DNA from: Desulfovibrio sp.
Lineage (GTDB): Bacteria > Desulfobacterota > Desulfovibrionia > Desulfovibrionales > Desulfovibrionaceae
Length of the DNA: 61,913 bases
Direction: 5' to 3'
Assembly (NCBI RefSeq): GCF_034006445.1
Contig: NZ_JAVESS010000018.1
Location: 1 to 61,913, forward strand
Position numbers and translations under genes: made by a program. The first letter of the stretch is position 1. The number at the start of each line of letters is the position of its first letter. Below, in pieces: positions 1 to 7,819 of this stretch. The notes beneath the pieces are model-generated. The model saw only the letters and a list, made by a program, of their open reading frames with translations, did not search any database and had not been told where the DNA came from.

Positions 1-2
1 GC

Positions 3-68
3 GTGGACGAAAGCGTTATCCGCAACGCGGCCGAAGGCTTTGCCAAGGCCCGCGCCACAATAAAATAG
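3..68 (+). CDS. C-terminal end of an unidentified protein (partial)
   Basis: An open frame enters from the left edge and closes with TAG at 66-68. The visible 21 residues (VDESVIRNAAEGFAKARATI then K) read like an ordinary helical C-terminus with normal codon use for this genome. It precedes the rhodanese gene by 40 bases. Too little is present to name a family, so the reading is based on frame openness and composition only. Confidence 0.55.
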   Translation: MDESVIRNAAEGFAKARATIK

Positions 69-108
69 CGCAGACAAAATACGGAAAAGCAGATCCTTGG
101 GAAGTATC

Positions 109-516
109 ATGAAAAACACCCATCACTCCATACCGCGCCATATGTTCCGCCTTTTGGCTCTGCTCATGCTTGTGCTGCTGGCGGTTCCCGCCCTGGCCAG
201 GGATATCAGCGTGCAGGACGCCGCCGCCCTGCTGCAAAACCCGCCTCAAGGGCTGGTCATCGTGGATGTGCGCACTCCGGCGGAGTTTCGTGAGGGGCAT
301 CTGCCCGGCGCGGTGAATATGGACTACTTCGGCGGGCCGTTTGAAACGCAGATCCAGAGCCTGCCCAAAACCGCCCCTGTTCTGCTCTACTGCCGCACGG
401 GCAACCGTTCGGGCAGCGCCTATGACGTCATGACCAAGGCGGGCATTGGGAATATTTTGCATATGAACGAAGGCATCACCAAGTGGCAACAGCTTGGTCT
501 GCCTCAGGAAAAGTAG
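109..516 (+). CDS. Exported rhodanese-domain protein (periplasmic sulfurtransferase-like)
   Basis: This 135-residue protein has a hydrophobic signal peptide (about residues 6-26, ending AVPALA before RDIS) followed by one rhodanese domain. The domain shows the DVRTPAEFREGHLPGA signature and the active-site loop CRTGNRSG with its catalytic cysteine. Single-domain exported rhodaneses move sulfane sulfur or sense thiols in the periplasm; the substrate here is unknown. A TTG at 97 is in frame, but ATG 109 is preferred because GGGAAG lies just upstream and the signal peptide then has a normal length. A GC-rich hairpin with a T run (551-593) follows. The family call is firm and the physiological role is open. 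Confidence 0.9.
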   Translation: MKNTHHSIPRHMFRLLALLMLVLLAVPALARDISVQDAAALLQNPPQGLVIVDVRTPAEFREGHLPGAVNMDYFGGPFETQIQSLPKTAPVLLYCRTGNRSGSAYDVMTKAGIGNILHMNEGITKWQQLGLPQEK

Positions 517-528
517 TCTTTCACAGGC

Positions 529-544
529 TGGCACGCTCTCTGCA
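529..544 (+). promoter_or_regulatory. Sigma54-type (-24/-12) promoter for the hook gene
   Basis: TGGCACG, four bases, then CTGCA reproduces the RpoN consensus, with GG (530-531) and GC (542-543) separated by exactly 10 bases. It sits between the rhodanese stop and the flagellar hook gene at 604, the gene class usually read by RpoN. The predicted start site near 555 lies inside the left arm of the hairpin at 551-584. Confidence 0.65.
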
Positions 545-550
545 TCTTCA

Positions 551-593
551 GGGGCGGGGAGGAATCTTTTTCCTCCGCCGCCCCTATTTTTTT
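551..593 (+). terminator. Rho-independent terminator after the rhodanese gene
   Basis: Left arm 551-563 and right arm 571-584 pair almost perfectly (GGGGCGG...AGGA with TCCT...CCGCCCC), followed by seven T at 587-593. It would end the rhodanese transcript. It also overlaps the start region predicted for the sigma54 promoter of the next gene. Confidence 0.8.
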
Positions 594-603
594 GGAGGCA
601 AGC

Positions 604-2100
604 GTGAATTCTTCATTATATATAGGCGCCACCGGCATGAAAGGCCTGGCTGAGGGCATGAATGTTACCACCAATAACATCGCCAACATCAGCACCATAG
701 GCTTCAAGCAGCAGGGCATCCTGTTTTCCGACGTTTTCTATGCCCAACAAGGCGGCATAGGAGACTGGTGGAACGCGCAGGACAACTCGCGCGTGGCCCT
801 GGGCCAGGTCGGCATGGGCCTTCAGGTGGAGTCCGTGCGCACCATGTTCGGGCAGGGCTCTTTTGACTCCAGCAATACCGTCACGGACATGGCCATCAGC
901 GGCAAGGGCTTTTTTCAGGTCACGGATGGCGTGGATCTTTACTATACCCGTGCCGGAGACTTCCGCACGGATGATCAGGGCGTTCTGCGCACGCCTTCGG
1001 GGCTGGCTCTCAACGGCTACAAGTATAATGCCGACGGCACCAAGGGCAGCCTGCAACAGGTCACCATTGACAAGTTCTCCCAGATGCCCGCCAAAACGAC
1101 TACTGCCGTGGACATGCGCTACAACCTCGGGCTGAGCACGCCAAGCTCCACTGACGCGACCAACCCGTATTTCACCCTTCTCAGCAACTATGACGCCACC
1201 GGTTCGCCGCCCATTTCCAACACGGCCTATGGCTACGCGCAGTCCATCACCATGTACGGCGCGGACGGCTCCACGCAGCAGGCCACCATCTATTTTGACG
1301 CCGCCTCCAGCAGCCAGCCGGACAGCGTGGTGAAATACCTCATCGCCTCCGGCGACACCGCCAAGGACGGCACGGCCACGGCAGGCACGGGCGCGCTCAT
1401 GACCGGCACCCTGACCTTTGACTCCAAGGGGCAACTGAAAGACATGACGGCCTTTACCCCGGCGGTGGCGGGCAGCACCAATCTGGCGGACTGGGTGCCC
1501 TCGCAGCTTTCAGCAGGCGGCCTGCCCCAGATGACCGTAAACGGGGTGGCCACCACGGTGGATCTGGGCATCAGTTCCACTGGCGGCTGGCAGAACGCGC
1601 CCGCCAACGCGGCGGCCGTGGGCACAAGCCAGTCCGCCCTGGGAGGTATGGGCACAGGCGCAACTGTTGCCGTTGACGCCACCACCAACTATACCGGCAC
1701 TTCGCCGGTCACGCGGCGCAACACCCAGGACGGACATGCCTCCGGAACCTTGAGCAACATCAGTATTGCCAGTGACGGTACGGTGGTGGGCAACTATTCC
1801 AACAACCAGAGCGCCAACCTGTGGCAGATTCCCATCTGCCGGTTTACCAGCGAGGACGGCTTGCGCCGTGAAGGCAGCAACCTCTTCAGCGCCACGCCAG
1901 AGGCCGGAAAAATGGAAATGGGCGTTGCCGGGACTGAAAACTACGGAACCATACGCGCGTACAACACCGAAAATTCCAACGTGGACATGGCCACGGAAAT
2001 GACCAATATGATCATTACCCAGCGTGGCTTCCAGTCCAACAGCAAGGTGGTCACAACAGCAGACCAGATGCTGCAGAAGGCCGTGGAACTGAAGCGTTAG
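604..2100 (+). CDS. flgE: Flagellar hook / hook-basal body protein (FlgE-like)
   Basis: The product has 498 residues. The N-terminus (SSLYIGATGMKGLAEGMNV, then TTNNIANISTIGFK) is the rod/hook coiled-coil motif of FlgE/FlgF/FlgG. The C-terminus (AYNTENSNVDMATEMTNMII through TADQMLQKAVELKR) is the matching C-terminal helix. The middle 350 residues are Ser/Thr/Ala/Gly-rich surface domains typical of hook protein, and the length fits FlgE better than FlgG (about 260). GTG 604 is chosen because GGAGG lies at 594-598; the TTG at 592 overlaps that site. It is monocistronic here, with a sigma54 motif upstream and a terminator downstream, so it is detached from the main flagellar operons. A second hook paralogue elsewhere is possible. 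Confidence 0.85.
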   Translation: MNSSLYIGATGMKGLAEGMNVTTNNIANISTIGFKQQGILFSDVFYAQQGGIGDWWNAQDNSRVALGQVGMGLQVESVRTMFGQGSFDSSNTVTDMAISGKGFFQVTDGVDLYYTRAGDFRTDDQGVLRTPSGLALNGYKYNADGTKGSLQQVTIDKFSQMPAKTTTAVDMRYNLGLSTPSSTDATNPYFTLLSNYDATGSPPISNTAYGYAQSITMYGADGSTQQATIYFDAASSSQPDSVVKYLIASGDTAKDGTATAGTGALMTGTLTFDSKGQLKDMTAFTPAVAGSTNLADWVPSQLSAGGLPQMTVNGVATTVDLGISSTGGWQNAPANAAAVGTSQSALGGMGTGATVAVDATTNYTGTSPVTRRNTQDGHASGTLSNISIASDGTVVGNYSNNQSANLWQIPICRFTSEDGLRREGSNLFSATPEAGKMEMGVAGTENYGTIRAYNTENSNVDMATEMTNMIITQRGFQSNSKVVTTADQMLQKAVELKR

Positions 2101-2117
2101 CCAGCGTTGACCCTGCT

Positions 2118-2144
2118 GCGGGCCTGGCAGGAGCCCGCCCTTTT
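2118..2144 (+). terminator. Terminator after the hook gene
   Basis: GCGGGC (2118-2123) pairs with GCCCGC (2133-2138) around a 9-base loop and is followed by CCTTTTG. The hairpin is short but correctly placed 18 bases past the stop. Confidence 0.6.
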
Positions 2145-2292
2145 GCCAACAGATTTGCCAATAAAATTCGCATTTTCCATTTATGCAAAGGCCTGGACAG
2201 GTTCGTGCACGCAGTGGAAAACTGGCGCACAGAACAAAGTTTTATCAATAAACCAGCCTGTTAATGAACGAACCCGACATTCTGTATTTACT

Positions 2293-2314
2293 GCCCCTGC
2301 AAAGGGGCTTTTTT
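2293..2314 (+). terminator. Second rho-independent terminator
   Basis: GCCCCT, a GCAA loop, and AGGGGC, then six T at 2309-2314. It lies about 190 bases past the hook gene, just before the region that leads to aroE, and insulates the two units. Confidence 0.75.
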
Positions 2315-2331
2315 ATTATTTTCACAAATGG

Positions 2332-2616
2332 TATACTAGTGTCTCCGAATGCACAAAACGCGGCATGTTGTGCAAAAATGTCAATTTTGATACGGATTTG
2401 CTTTCGCCTTCGGGTGTGTTGCACGTCCTGTCTTCGGGGTCTGCCTTTTTCCGGCGGGCCTGCCGGAACCACGCGCAAAGCCGCGTGGTTGCTGGCCTGA
2501 ACAAATTCCCGGGCTACGCCACGGGTCATACTGCCGCATTCACTCTTTTCAGACGGCGGCCCTGACCGCCATCAAATTATGTGGCGGCACGGCAATAGCA
2601 TGGAGAAGCCGAAGCC
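2332..2616 (+). promoter_or_regulatory. Probable promoter and structured leader of aroE
   Basis: TATACT at 2332-2337 is a good -10 box, with no clear -35. The 270-base stretch to aroE holds two adjacent hairpins: CCGGC/GCCGG at 2451-2466 and a perfect 9-bp stem AACCACGCG/CGCGTGGTT at 2467-2490. No T run follows, so this is a structured 5' leader rather than a terminator. No known riboswitch class is recognised. A 152-codon open frame across 2107-2565 looks like chance. Confidence 0.35.
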
Positions 2617-3540
2617 ATGAATGCTTCCATCGCCTCAGACATCCCTGCTTCGGGCAGTAAACATCTTCCGCCCGAAGCGCAGAGCGCCGCTGAAACCGTT
2701 CTTTACGGCGTCACGGGCTGGCCTCTGGCGCAAAGCCTCTCCCCTCTTCTGCACAATACCGGTTTTACAACGCTTGGTCTGCGCGCCCTGTACCTGCGAT
2801 GGGAAATTCCGCCCCAGCGTCTGCCTGCTTTTGTGGACAGCGTGCGCACCTTGCGCATTGGCGGCTGCTCCGTCACCATTCCCCACAAGGTTGCACTGCT
2901 GCCCTTGCTGGACGAGGCCAGTCCTCTGGCGCGGCAAGTGGGCGCGGTAAATACCATCTACTGGCAGGGAGACCGACTCTGCGGCGAAAATACCGATGTG
3001 GCCGGTTTCATGGCCCCACTGGCGCAGGAAGATCTGCACGGCGCAAACGTGCTCTTGCTGGGCGCGGGCGGCGCGGCCAGAGCCGCTGCCGCCGGGCTCA
3101 CGAGCCTTGCCGGGGAGCGCAGGCCGGGCACGGTATTTATCTGCACGCCCTCCGACGCCTCGCACCTGCCCCTGGCCGAAGAATTCGGCCTGACGCCCCT
3201 GCCCTGGGCGCAGCGGCACGATGTTGCGGCCCGGCTTGTGGTCAACACCACGCCCCTTGGCATGCGCGGCAAGGCCGAAAACGAAACGCCCTATCTTTTT
3301 GAGCTTGCGGATAAAAAAAGTGAAAAAGATGCAGCCAAAACAACCACTTTGGCCTATGACATCGTGTACAACCCGCTGAAAACACTGTTTCTGCGCGATG
3401 CCGCCCGCCACGGCAGGCGCTGTCTCTCTGGCATGGACATGTTTTTCGGCCAGGGCGACACCCAGTTTCGCCTCTGGACAGGCCAATGCCTGCCCCAGGA
3501 GTCGCGGCGCGCCCTGGAAGCGGCCCTGACAGCAAGCTAG
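2617..3540 (+). CDS. aroE: Shikimate dehydrogenase
   Basis: Reduces 3-dehydroshikimate to shikimate with NADPH in the cytosol (aromatic amino acid pathway). The 307-residue protein shows the substrate-binding SLSP motif (about residue 42), the catalytic Lys in TIPHK, NT..GENTDVAGF for substrate and hinge, and a GAGGAARA dinucleotide loop near residue 150. The C-terminal GMDMFFGQGDTQFRLWTG is the family's terminal helix. Length is normal apart from a 27-residue N-terminal extension. The start is ATG 2617 with GGAGAAG upstream. It lies 248 bases upstream of aroQ, the preceding enzyme in the pathway, consistent with a joint shikimate unit. Confidence 0.95.
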   Translation: MNASIASDIPASGSKHLPPEAQSAAETVLYGVTGWPLAQSLSPLLHNTGFTTLGLRALYLRWEIPPQRLPAFVDSVRTLRIGGCSVTIPHKVALLPLLDEASPLARQVGAVNTIYWQGDRLCGENTDVAGFMAPLAQEDLHGANVLLLGAGGAARAAAAGLTSLAGERRPGTVFICTPSDASHLPLAEEFGLTPLPWAQRHDVAARLVVNTTPLGMRGKAENETPYLFELADKKSEKDAAKTTTLAYDIVYNPLKTLFLRDAARHGRRCLSGMDMFFGQGDTQFRLWTGQCLPQESRRALEAALTAS

Positions 3541-3788
3541 ATCCGTTTTCGAATGAACTGCGCTCACTGCTCTGCAAGGATTTCACGTGGTTAATGCTCC
3601 AGGATATTGTTACGCGGCGCGTCTCAGGCGCACGGTAGCCTGACGGGCAACCGGTCTGACCTGGCCGCAAAGTTTGCATCACGACACCATTCCACAGGCG
3701 CGCTTGCGGCCGCCGTGGAGTATATACAGGGCGCAAGCCCGGGCCGCCGGGTTCCCCCCGTCGCCGGCCAGACGCAAGCGAGGTTCAT

Positions 3789-4235
3789 ATGCGCATACTA
3801 GTTTTGCACGGCGTCAATCTGAACATGTTTGGCAGGCGTGATCCCACCCATTACGGCACAATTACCCTGGCCCAGATAGATTCGGCGCTTGAGACGCTGG
3901 CCACGGAACTTGGCGTCATGGTGGAATGTTTTCAGACCAATCATGAAGGCGAAATGGTGGATCGCATTCACAAGACTCTGGATGAAGACATCCAGGCAAT
4001 AGTTATCAACGCCGGAGCATGGACGCACTACAGCCGTGCCATTGCCGAGGCCCTGGCCATTCTGAAGATACCCGTGGTGGAAGTGCACATGTCCAACGTG
4101 CATGCCCGTGAAAGCTTCAGGCACGATTCCGTGCTGTCCAGCGTCTGCACCGGCAGCATCTGCGGCTTTGGCCCGGCCAGCTATCTTCTTGGTCTGCGGG
4201 CGGCACGCAATGCCGTAATATATATGAATAAATAA
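3789..4235 (+). CDS. aroQ: Type II 3-dehydroquinate dehydratase
   Basis: Converts 3-dehydroquinate to 3-dehydroshikimate, the substrate of AroE. The 148-residue protein matches the small dodecameric type II family: LHGVNLNMFGRRDPTHYG with the catalytic Tyr, FQTNHEGEMVDRIH, NAGAWTHYSRAIAEAL, and VEVHMSNVHARESFRHDSV with the catalytic His. Full length and intact. The start ATG 3789 follows GCGAGG. The 248 bases between aroE and aroQ show no open frame of interest. A strong terminator follows at 4239. Confidence 0.96.
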   Translation: MRILVLHGVNLNMFGRRDPTHYGTITLAQIDSALETLATELGVMVECFQTNHEGEMVDRIHKTLDEDIQAIVINAGAWTHYSRAIAEALAILKIPVVEVHMSNVHARESFRHDSVLSSVCTGSICGFGPASYLLGLRAARNAVIYMNK

Positions 4236-4238
4236 ACC

Positions 4239-4283
4239 AAAGCTAGTTCCAGTACATTCCTCTGTACTGGAACTAGCTTTTTA
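4239..4283. terminator. Perfect 18-bp hairpin terminator after aroQ
   Basis: The arms at 4239-4256 and 4263-4280 are exact complements around a 6-base loop. The hairpin starts with AAA and ends with TTT, so it can act in either direction. It separates the shikimate unit from the hdr operon. Confidence 0.9.
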
Positions 4284-4288
4284 CAATT

Positions 4289-4317
4289 TTCTGCGTTACT
4301 CGTTACGGCATTATTAT
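4289..4317 (+). promoter_or_regulatory. Candidate promoter of the hdr-flx operon
   Basis: TATTAT at 4312-4317 is a near-consensus -10; the -35 (TTCTGC, 4289-4294, 17-bp spacing) is poor. It lies between the aroQ terminator and hdrC. A small GAGGG/CCCTC hairpin (4325-4338) is in the predicted leader. Low confidence: it is the only reasonable sigma70-like element in an 80-base gap. Confidence 0.35.
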
Positions 4318-4362
4318 TTGTCCTGAGGGTTTTCCCTCCCAGCCTCTAACCAGAGAGTTCTC

Positions 4363-4944
4363 ATGAACGACGCCATCAATCTGAGCCGGATGCGCGATGC
4401 CGCCTTTACGGCGGAAGTGGAGGCGCTAAGCGGCCAAAACGTGTCTACCTGCTATCAATGCGGCAACTGCACAGCCGGTTGCCCGGCAGGGCTCGCCTAC
4501 GACCTTCAGGTCAACAAGATCATGCGGGCCGTGCAGCTTGGCCTCAGAGATGAAGTGCTCAATTCGCGCTCCATCTGGATGTGCCTATCCTGTTCCACCT
4601 GTAGTCTCCGCTGCCCCAACAATATCGACGTGGCGGGCATAATGGAGACCTTACGCCACATGGCCCGCAAAGAAGGCCGCGTGACCGTGCCCAAGGTGGA
4701 AAAGTTCTGGTTTTCCTTTCTTGACACCGTGCGCGCCTTTGGCCGCACCTATGAAATAGGCACTATGGCCCTGTTCATGATGCGCTCCATGCGCGTTTTT
4801 ACAGACGTGGACCTGGCCCCCGAAGCCCTCAAAAAAGGCAAGCTCGGCCTCAAGCCCCATGTGCTGCCCAAGGGAGCCGCCCCGGTTTCACGCATTTTCG
4901 AGCGCTATAAAGAACGCGCCAAACGCGAGGGGGTTCGCCCATGA
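4363..4944 (+). CDS. hdrC: HdrC-like heterodisulfide reductase iron-sulfur subunit
   Basis: The 193-residue cytosolic protein carries two [4Fe-4S] motifs, CYQCGNCTAGCP (Cys 30, 33, 36, 40) and CLSCSTCSLRCP (Cys 74, 77, 80, 84), as in HdrC of methanogens. In the Flx-Hdr complex known from Desulfovibrio vulgaris it passes electrons between HdrA and HdrB. It is the first gene of a six-gene operon in which each stop overlaps or touches the next start (4-base overlap with hdrB). The start is ATG 4363 with only a weak purine-rich site. The family call is secure; the symbol follows the Flx-Hdr naming. Confidence 0.93.
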   Translation: MNDAINLSRMRDAAFTAEVEALSGQNVSTCYQCGNCTAGCPAGLAYDLQVNKIMRAVQLGLRDEVLNSRSIWMCLSCSTCSLRCPNNIDVAGIMETLRHMARKEGRVTVPKVEKFWFSFLDTVRAFGRTYEIGTMALFMMRSMRVFTDVDLAPEALKKGKLGLKPHVLPKGAAPVSRIFERYKERAKREGVRP

Positions 4945-5861
4945 ATTTTGTCTACTACCCCGGCTGCTCGGCCAGGGGGTCTTCCAAGGATTATGAACTG
5001 TCCACCCAGGCCGTCTGCAAGGCTCTGGACATCAATCTTGTGGACATTCCCGACTGGAACTGCTGTGGCTCCACCCCGGCCCACGCCGTGGACACCGAGC
5101 TTTCCGCCGCGCTCTGCGTACGCAACCTGGACATAGCCGCCCAGCAGGAGGCCGAGCTTGTGCTCACGCCCTGTCCAAGCTGTTTGTCCAATCTCAAGCT
5201 CGCCTCCAAACGTATGGAAGACCCCGCCTTTCGCGTACGGGTGGACGAACTGCTCGACGGGCCTTCTGCCAAGACCTTCCCGCCCGTGACCTCGGTCATG
5301 CAGGGCATTGCCGAAAACTTTGACATGGAAGCCATCGCCGCCCGCGTGCGCAAGAGCCTCAAGGGCCTGCGCCTGGCCGCCTACTACGGCTGCCTCATGA
5401 GCCGCCCGGCAGAGATCATGAACTTCGGCGACCCGGAAAATCCCACCCTTATGGAAAGCATGCTGGCCGCCTGTGGGGCCGAAATGGTGGACTTTCCCCT
5501 CAAGACGGCCTGCTGCGGCGCGTCCTTCGGCATACCCGAGCGCCCCATGACGGCCCGTAATTCGGGCCGCATCCTTGACCTTGCCACCCAGCTTGGCGTG
5601 GACGCCGTCATCGTGGCCTGTCCTCTCTGCCAGATGAACCTTGACCTGCGCCAGCCGCAGGCATCCAAGGAAATGGGCACGTCCTTCAACCTGCCCGTGC
5701 TCTACTTCACCCAGATGATGGGCATAGCCTTTGGCCTTGACCACAAGGACCTGGGGCTCGGCAAGCTGCGCGTCAGCGCCGACGGCCTCATCCGCAAGCT
5801 GGACGAACTGCGGCGCGAATCCGCCGCCGGATCCAAGGCCGCTGAAGGAGGCAGGTCATGA
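4941..5861 (+). CDS. hdrB: HdrB-like catalytic heterodisulfide reductase subunit
   Basis: The 306-residue protein has two CCG domains: Cys 9, CCGSTPAHA (41-42) and CPSC (78, 81), then YYGCLMSRP, TACCGASF and CPLCQMN in the second half. In HdrB these bind the two noncubane [4Fe-4S] clusters that cleave a disulfide. In sulfate reducers CoM-S-S-CoB is absent, and a small sulfur protein such as DsrC is the proposed partner. ATG 4941 overlaps the hdrC stop (ATGA), so translation is coupled. Confidence 0.93.
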   Translation: MNFVYYPGCSARGSSKDYELSTQAVCKALDINLVDIPDWNCCGSTPAHAVDTELSAALCVRNLDIAAQQEAELVLTPCPSCLSNLKLASKRMEDPAFRVRVDELLDGPSAKTFPPVTSVMQGIAENFDMEAIAARVRKSLKGLRLAAYYGCLMSRPAEIMNFGDPENPTLMESMLAACGAEMVDFPLKTACCGASFGIPERPMTARNSGRILDLATQLGVDAVIVACPLCQMNLDLRQPQASKEMGTSFNLPVLYFTQMMGIAFGLDHKDLGLGKLRVSADGLIRKLDELRRESAAGSKAAEGGRS

Positions 5862-7819
5862 GAATAGGTGTTTTCGTCTGCCACTGCGGCAGCAATATCG
5901 CGGGCACTGTCGACTGCGCCAAGGTGGCGGAACTTGCCCGCGCCTACCCAGACGTTGTCTATGCCGACGACCCCATGTACACCTGTGCCGAACCCGGCCA
6001 GGCCGCCATTGAGGCAGCCATTCACGAACACAAGCTTGACGGCGTCGTGGTCGCCTCCTGTTCGCCCCGCATGCACGAACCCACCTTCCGCCGCACGGTG
6101 GAACGCGCGGGTCTGAACCGCTACATGCTTGAAATGGCCAACATCCGCGAACACGTTTCGTGGATCGGCCGCGACATGAACGCCAATACCAACAAGGCCG
6201 CGGAGCTCGTGCTGCTGGCCGTGGAAAAGCTGCGCAACAACAGGCCGCTCCTGGCCAAGAGCTTTGACGTGAACAAGCGCGTGCTGGTCATCGGCGGCGG
6301 CGTGGCGGGCATTCAGGCCGCTCTCGACTGCGCCGACGGCGGCGTGCCCGTGGTGCTCGTCGAGCGCGACGCCACCATCGGCGGCAAGATGGCCAAGCTG
6401 GACAAGACCTTTCCCACTGTGGACTGTTCTGCCTGCATTCTCGGCCCCAAGATGGTGGACGTGGCCCAGCACTCCAACATCACGCTCCACGCCTACTCCG
6501 AAGTGGAAGACATTTCGGGCTATGTGGGTAACTTCACGGTCAAAATCCGCAAGCGCGCCACTTACGTGGACTGGAGCCTGTGCACGGGCTGCGGGGCCTG
6601 CACCGAAAAGTGCCCCAGCAAAAAAACGCCCGACGCTTTCAACGAGCTTGTGAGCGACACCACGGCCATCACCATTGCCTTTCCCCAGGCCATTCCCAAA
6701 AAGGCCGTCATCAACGCCGCCCACTGCCGCCAGTTCGTCAAGGGCAAGTGCGGCGTGTGCGCCAAGATCTGCCCCACCGGGGCCATCAAGTATGACATGG
6801 AAGACGAGATCATCACCGTGGAAGTGGGCAGCATCATTGCCGCCACCGGGTATGACCTCATGGACTGGACGGTGTACCAGGAATACGGCGGCGGCGCGTA
6901 CCCCGACGTCATCACGTCCCTGCAGTACGAGCGCCTGCTCAATGCCTCCGGCCCCACCTCCGGGCACATCGTGCGCCCCTCTGACGGCAAGGAGCCCAAG
7001 AACATCGTGTTCGTGCAGTGCGTCGGCTCGCGCGACAAATCCATCGGGCGACCCTACTGCTCCGGCTTCTGCTGCATGTACACGGCCAAGCAGGCCATCC
7101 TGACCAAGGACCACATCCCCGATTCCCAGTCCTACGTCTTCTATATGGACATCCGCGCAGCGGGCAAGCTCTATGACGAATTCACCCGCCGCACGGTGGA
7201 GGAATACGGCACGGAATACATCCGCGGGCGCGTCTCGCAGATCTATCCAGACGGGCAGGGCCAGCTTGTGGTCATGGGCGTGGATACGCTCATGGGCCAG
7301 GCCATTGAAATCAAGGCCGACCTCGTGGTGCTGGCCGTGGGCATCGAAGCCAGCAAGGGCGCGCCCCAACTGGCCGAAAAGCTGCGCATCTCTTACGACA
7401 GCTACGGCTTCTTTATGGAAAGCCATGTGAAGCTCAAGCCTGTGGAAACCAACACCGCTGGCGTCTATCTGGCTGGCGTATGCCAGGGCACCAAGGACAT
7501 TCCCGCCTCCGTGGCCCAGGGTTCCGCCGCTGCCGCCAAGGTGCTGGCCCTCTTCTCCAAGGACAAGCTTGAGAGTGACCCGCAGATCGCCCAGGTGGAC
7601 ATGCGCCGCTGCGTCAACTGCGGCAAATGCATCCAGTGCTGCCCCTTCGGGGCCATCAAGGAAGTGGAAGTCCGGGGCGAGGGCAAGGCGCAGGTTATCG
7701 AAACCGTCTGCCAGGGCTGCGGCCTCTGCACGGCCACCTGCCCGCAGGGCGCCATCCAGCTTTCACACGCCACAGACAACCAGATCCTTGCGGAGGTTAA
7801 CGCGCTATGCCAGTGTTAG
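5858..7819 (+). CDS. hdrA: HdrA-like flavoprotein, bifurcating subunit
   Basis: The 653-residue protein has the length and order of methanogen HdrA: an N-terminal Cys-containing domain, an FAD-binding GGGVAG (residues 146-151) with ERDATIGGKMAKLDKTFP, the conserved DCSACILGPKM, an inserted ferredoxin-like pair (CTGCGACTEKCPSK; CGVCAKICPTGAI), and a C-terminal 2[4Fe-4S] domain (CVNCGKCIQCCPFGAI; CQGCGLCTATCPQGAI). The FAD is the site of electron bifurcation in this family. It overlaps hdrB by 4 bases and the next gene by 13. The window also holds QmoA and QmoB, the other HdrA relatives. Confidence 0.94.
   Translation: MRIGVFVCHCGSNIAGTVDCAKVAELARAYPDVVYADDPMYTCAEPGQAAIEAAIHEHKLDGVVVASCSPRMHEPTFRRTVERAGLNRYMLEMANIREHVSWIGRDMNANTNKAAELVLLAVEKLRNNRPLLAKSFDVNKRVLVIGGGVAGIQAALDCADGGVPVVLVERDATIGGKMAKLDKTFPTVDCSACILGPKMVDVAQHSNITLHAYSEVEDISGYVGNFTVKIRKRATYVDWSLCTGCGACTEKCPSKKTPDAFNELVSDTTAITIAFPQAIPKKAVINAAHCRQFVKGKCGVCAKICPTGAIKYDMEDEIITVEVGSIIAATGYDLMDWTVYQEYGGGAYPDVITSLQYERLLNASGPTSGHIVRPSDGKEPKNIVFVQCVGSRDKSIGRPYCSGFCCMYTAKQAILTKDHIPDSQSYVFYMDIRAAGKLYDEFTRRTVEEYGTEYIRGRVSQIYPDGQGQLVVMGVDTLMGQAIEIKADLVVLAVGIEASKGAPQLAEKLRISYDSYGFFMESHVKLKPVETNTAGVYLAGVCQGTKDIPASVAQGSAAAAKVLALFSKDKLESDPQIAQVDMRRCVNCGKCIQCCPFGAIKEVEVRGEGKAQVIETVCQGCGLCTATCPQGAIQLSHATDNQILAEVNALCQC

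Noticed and set aside
2107..2565. 152-codon plus-strand frame between the hook gene and aroE
   Set aside because: It spans two terminators, has no ribosome site and no recognisable domain.
5702..7426. 574-codon minus-strand frame over hdrA
   Set aside because: Shadow of hdrA; low-complexity His/Gly/Val composition and no start signal.
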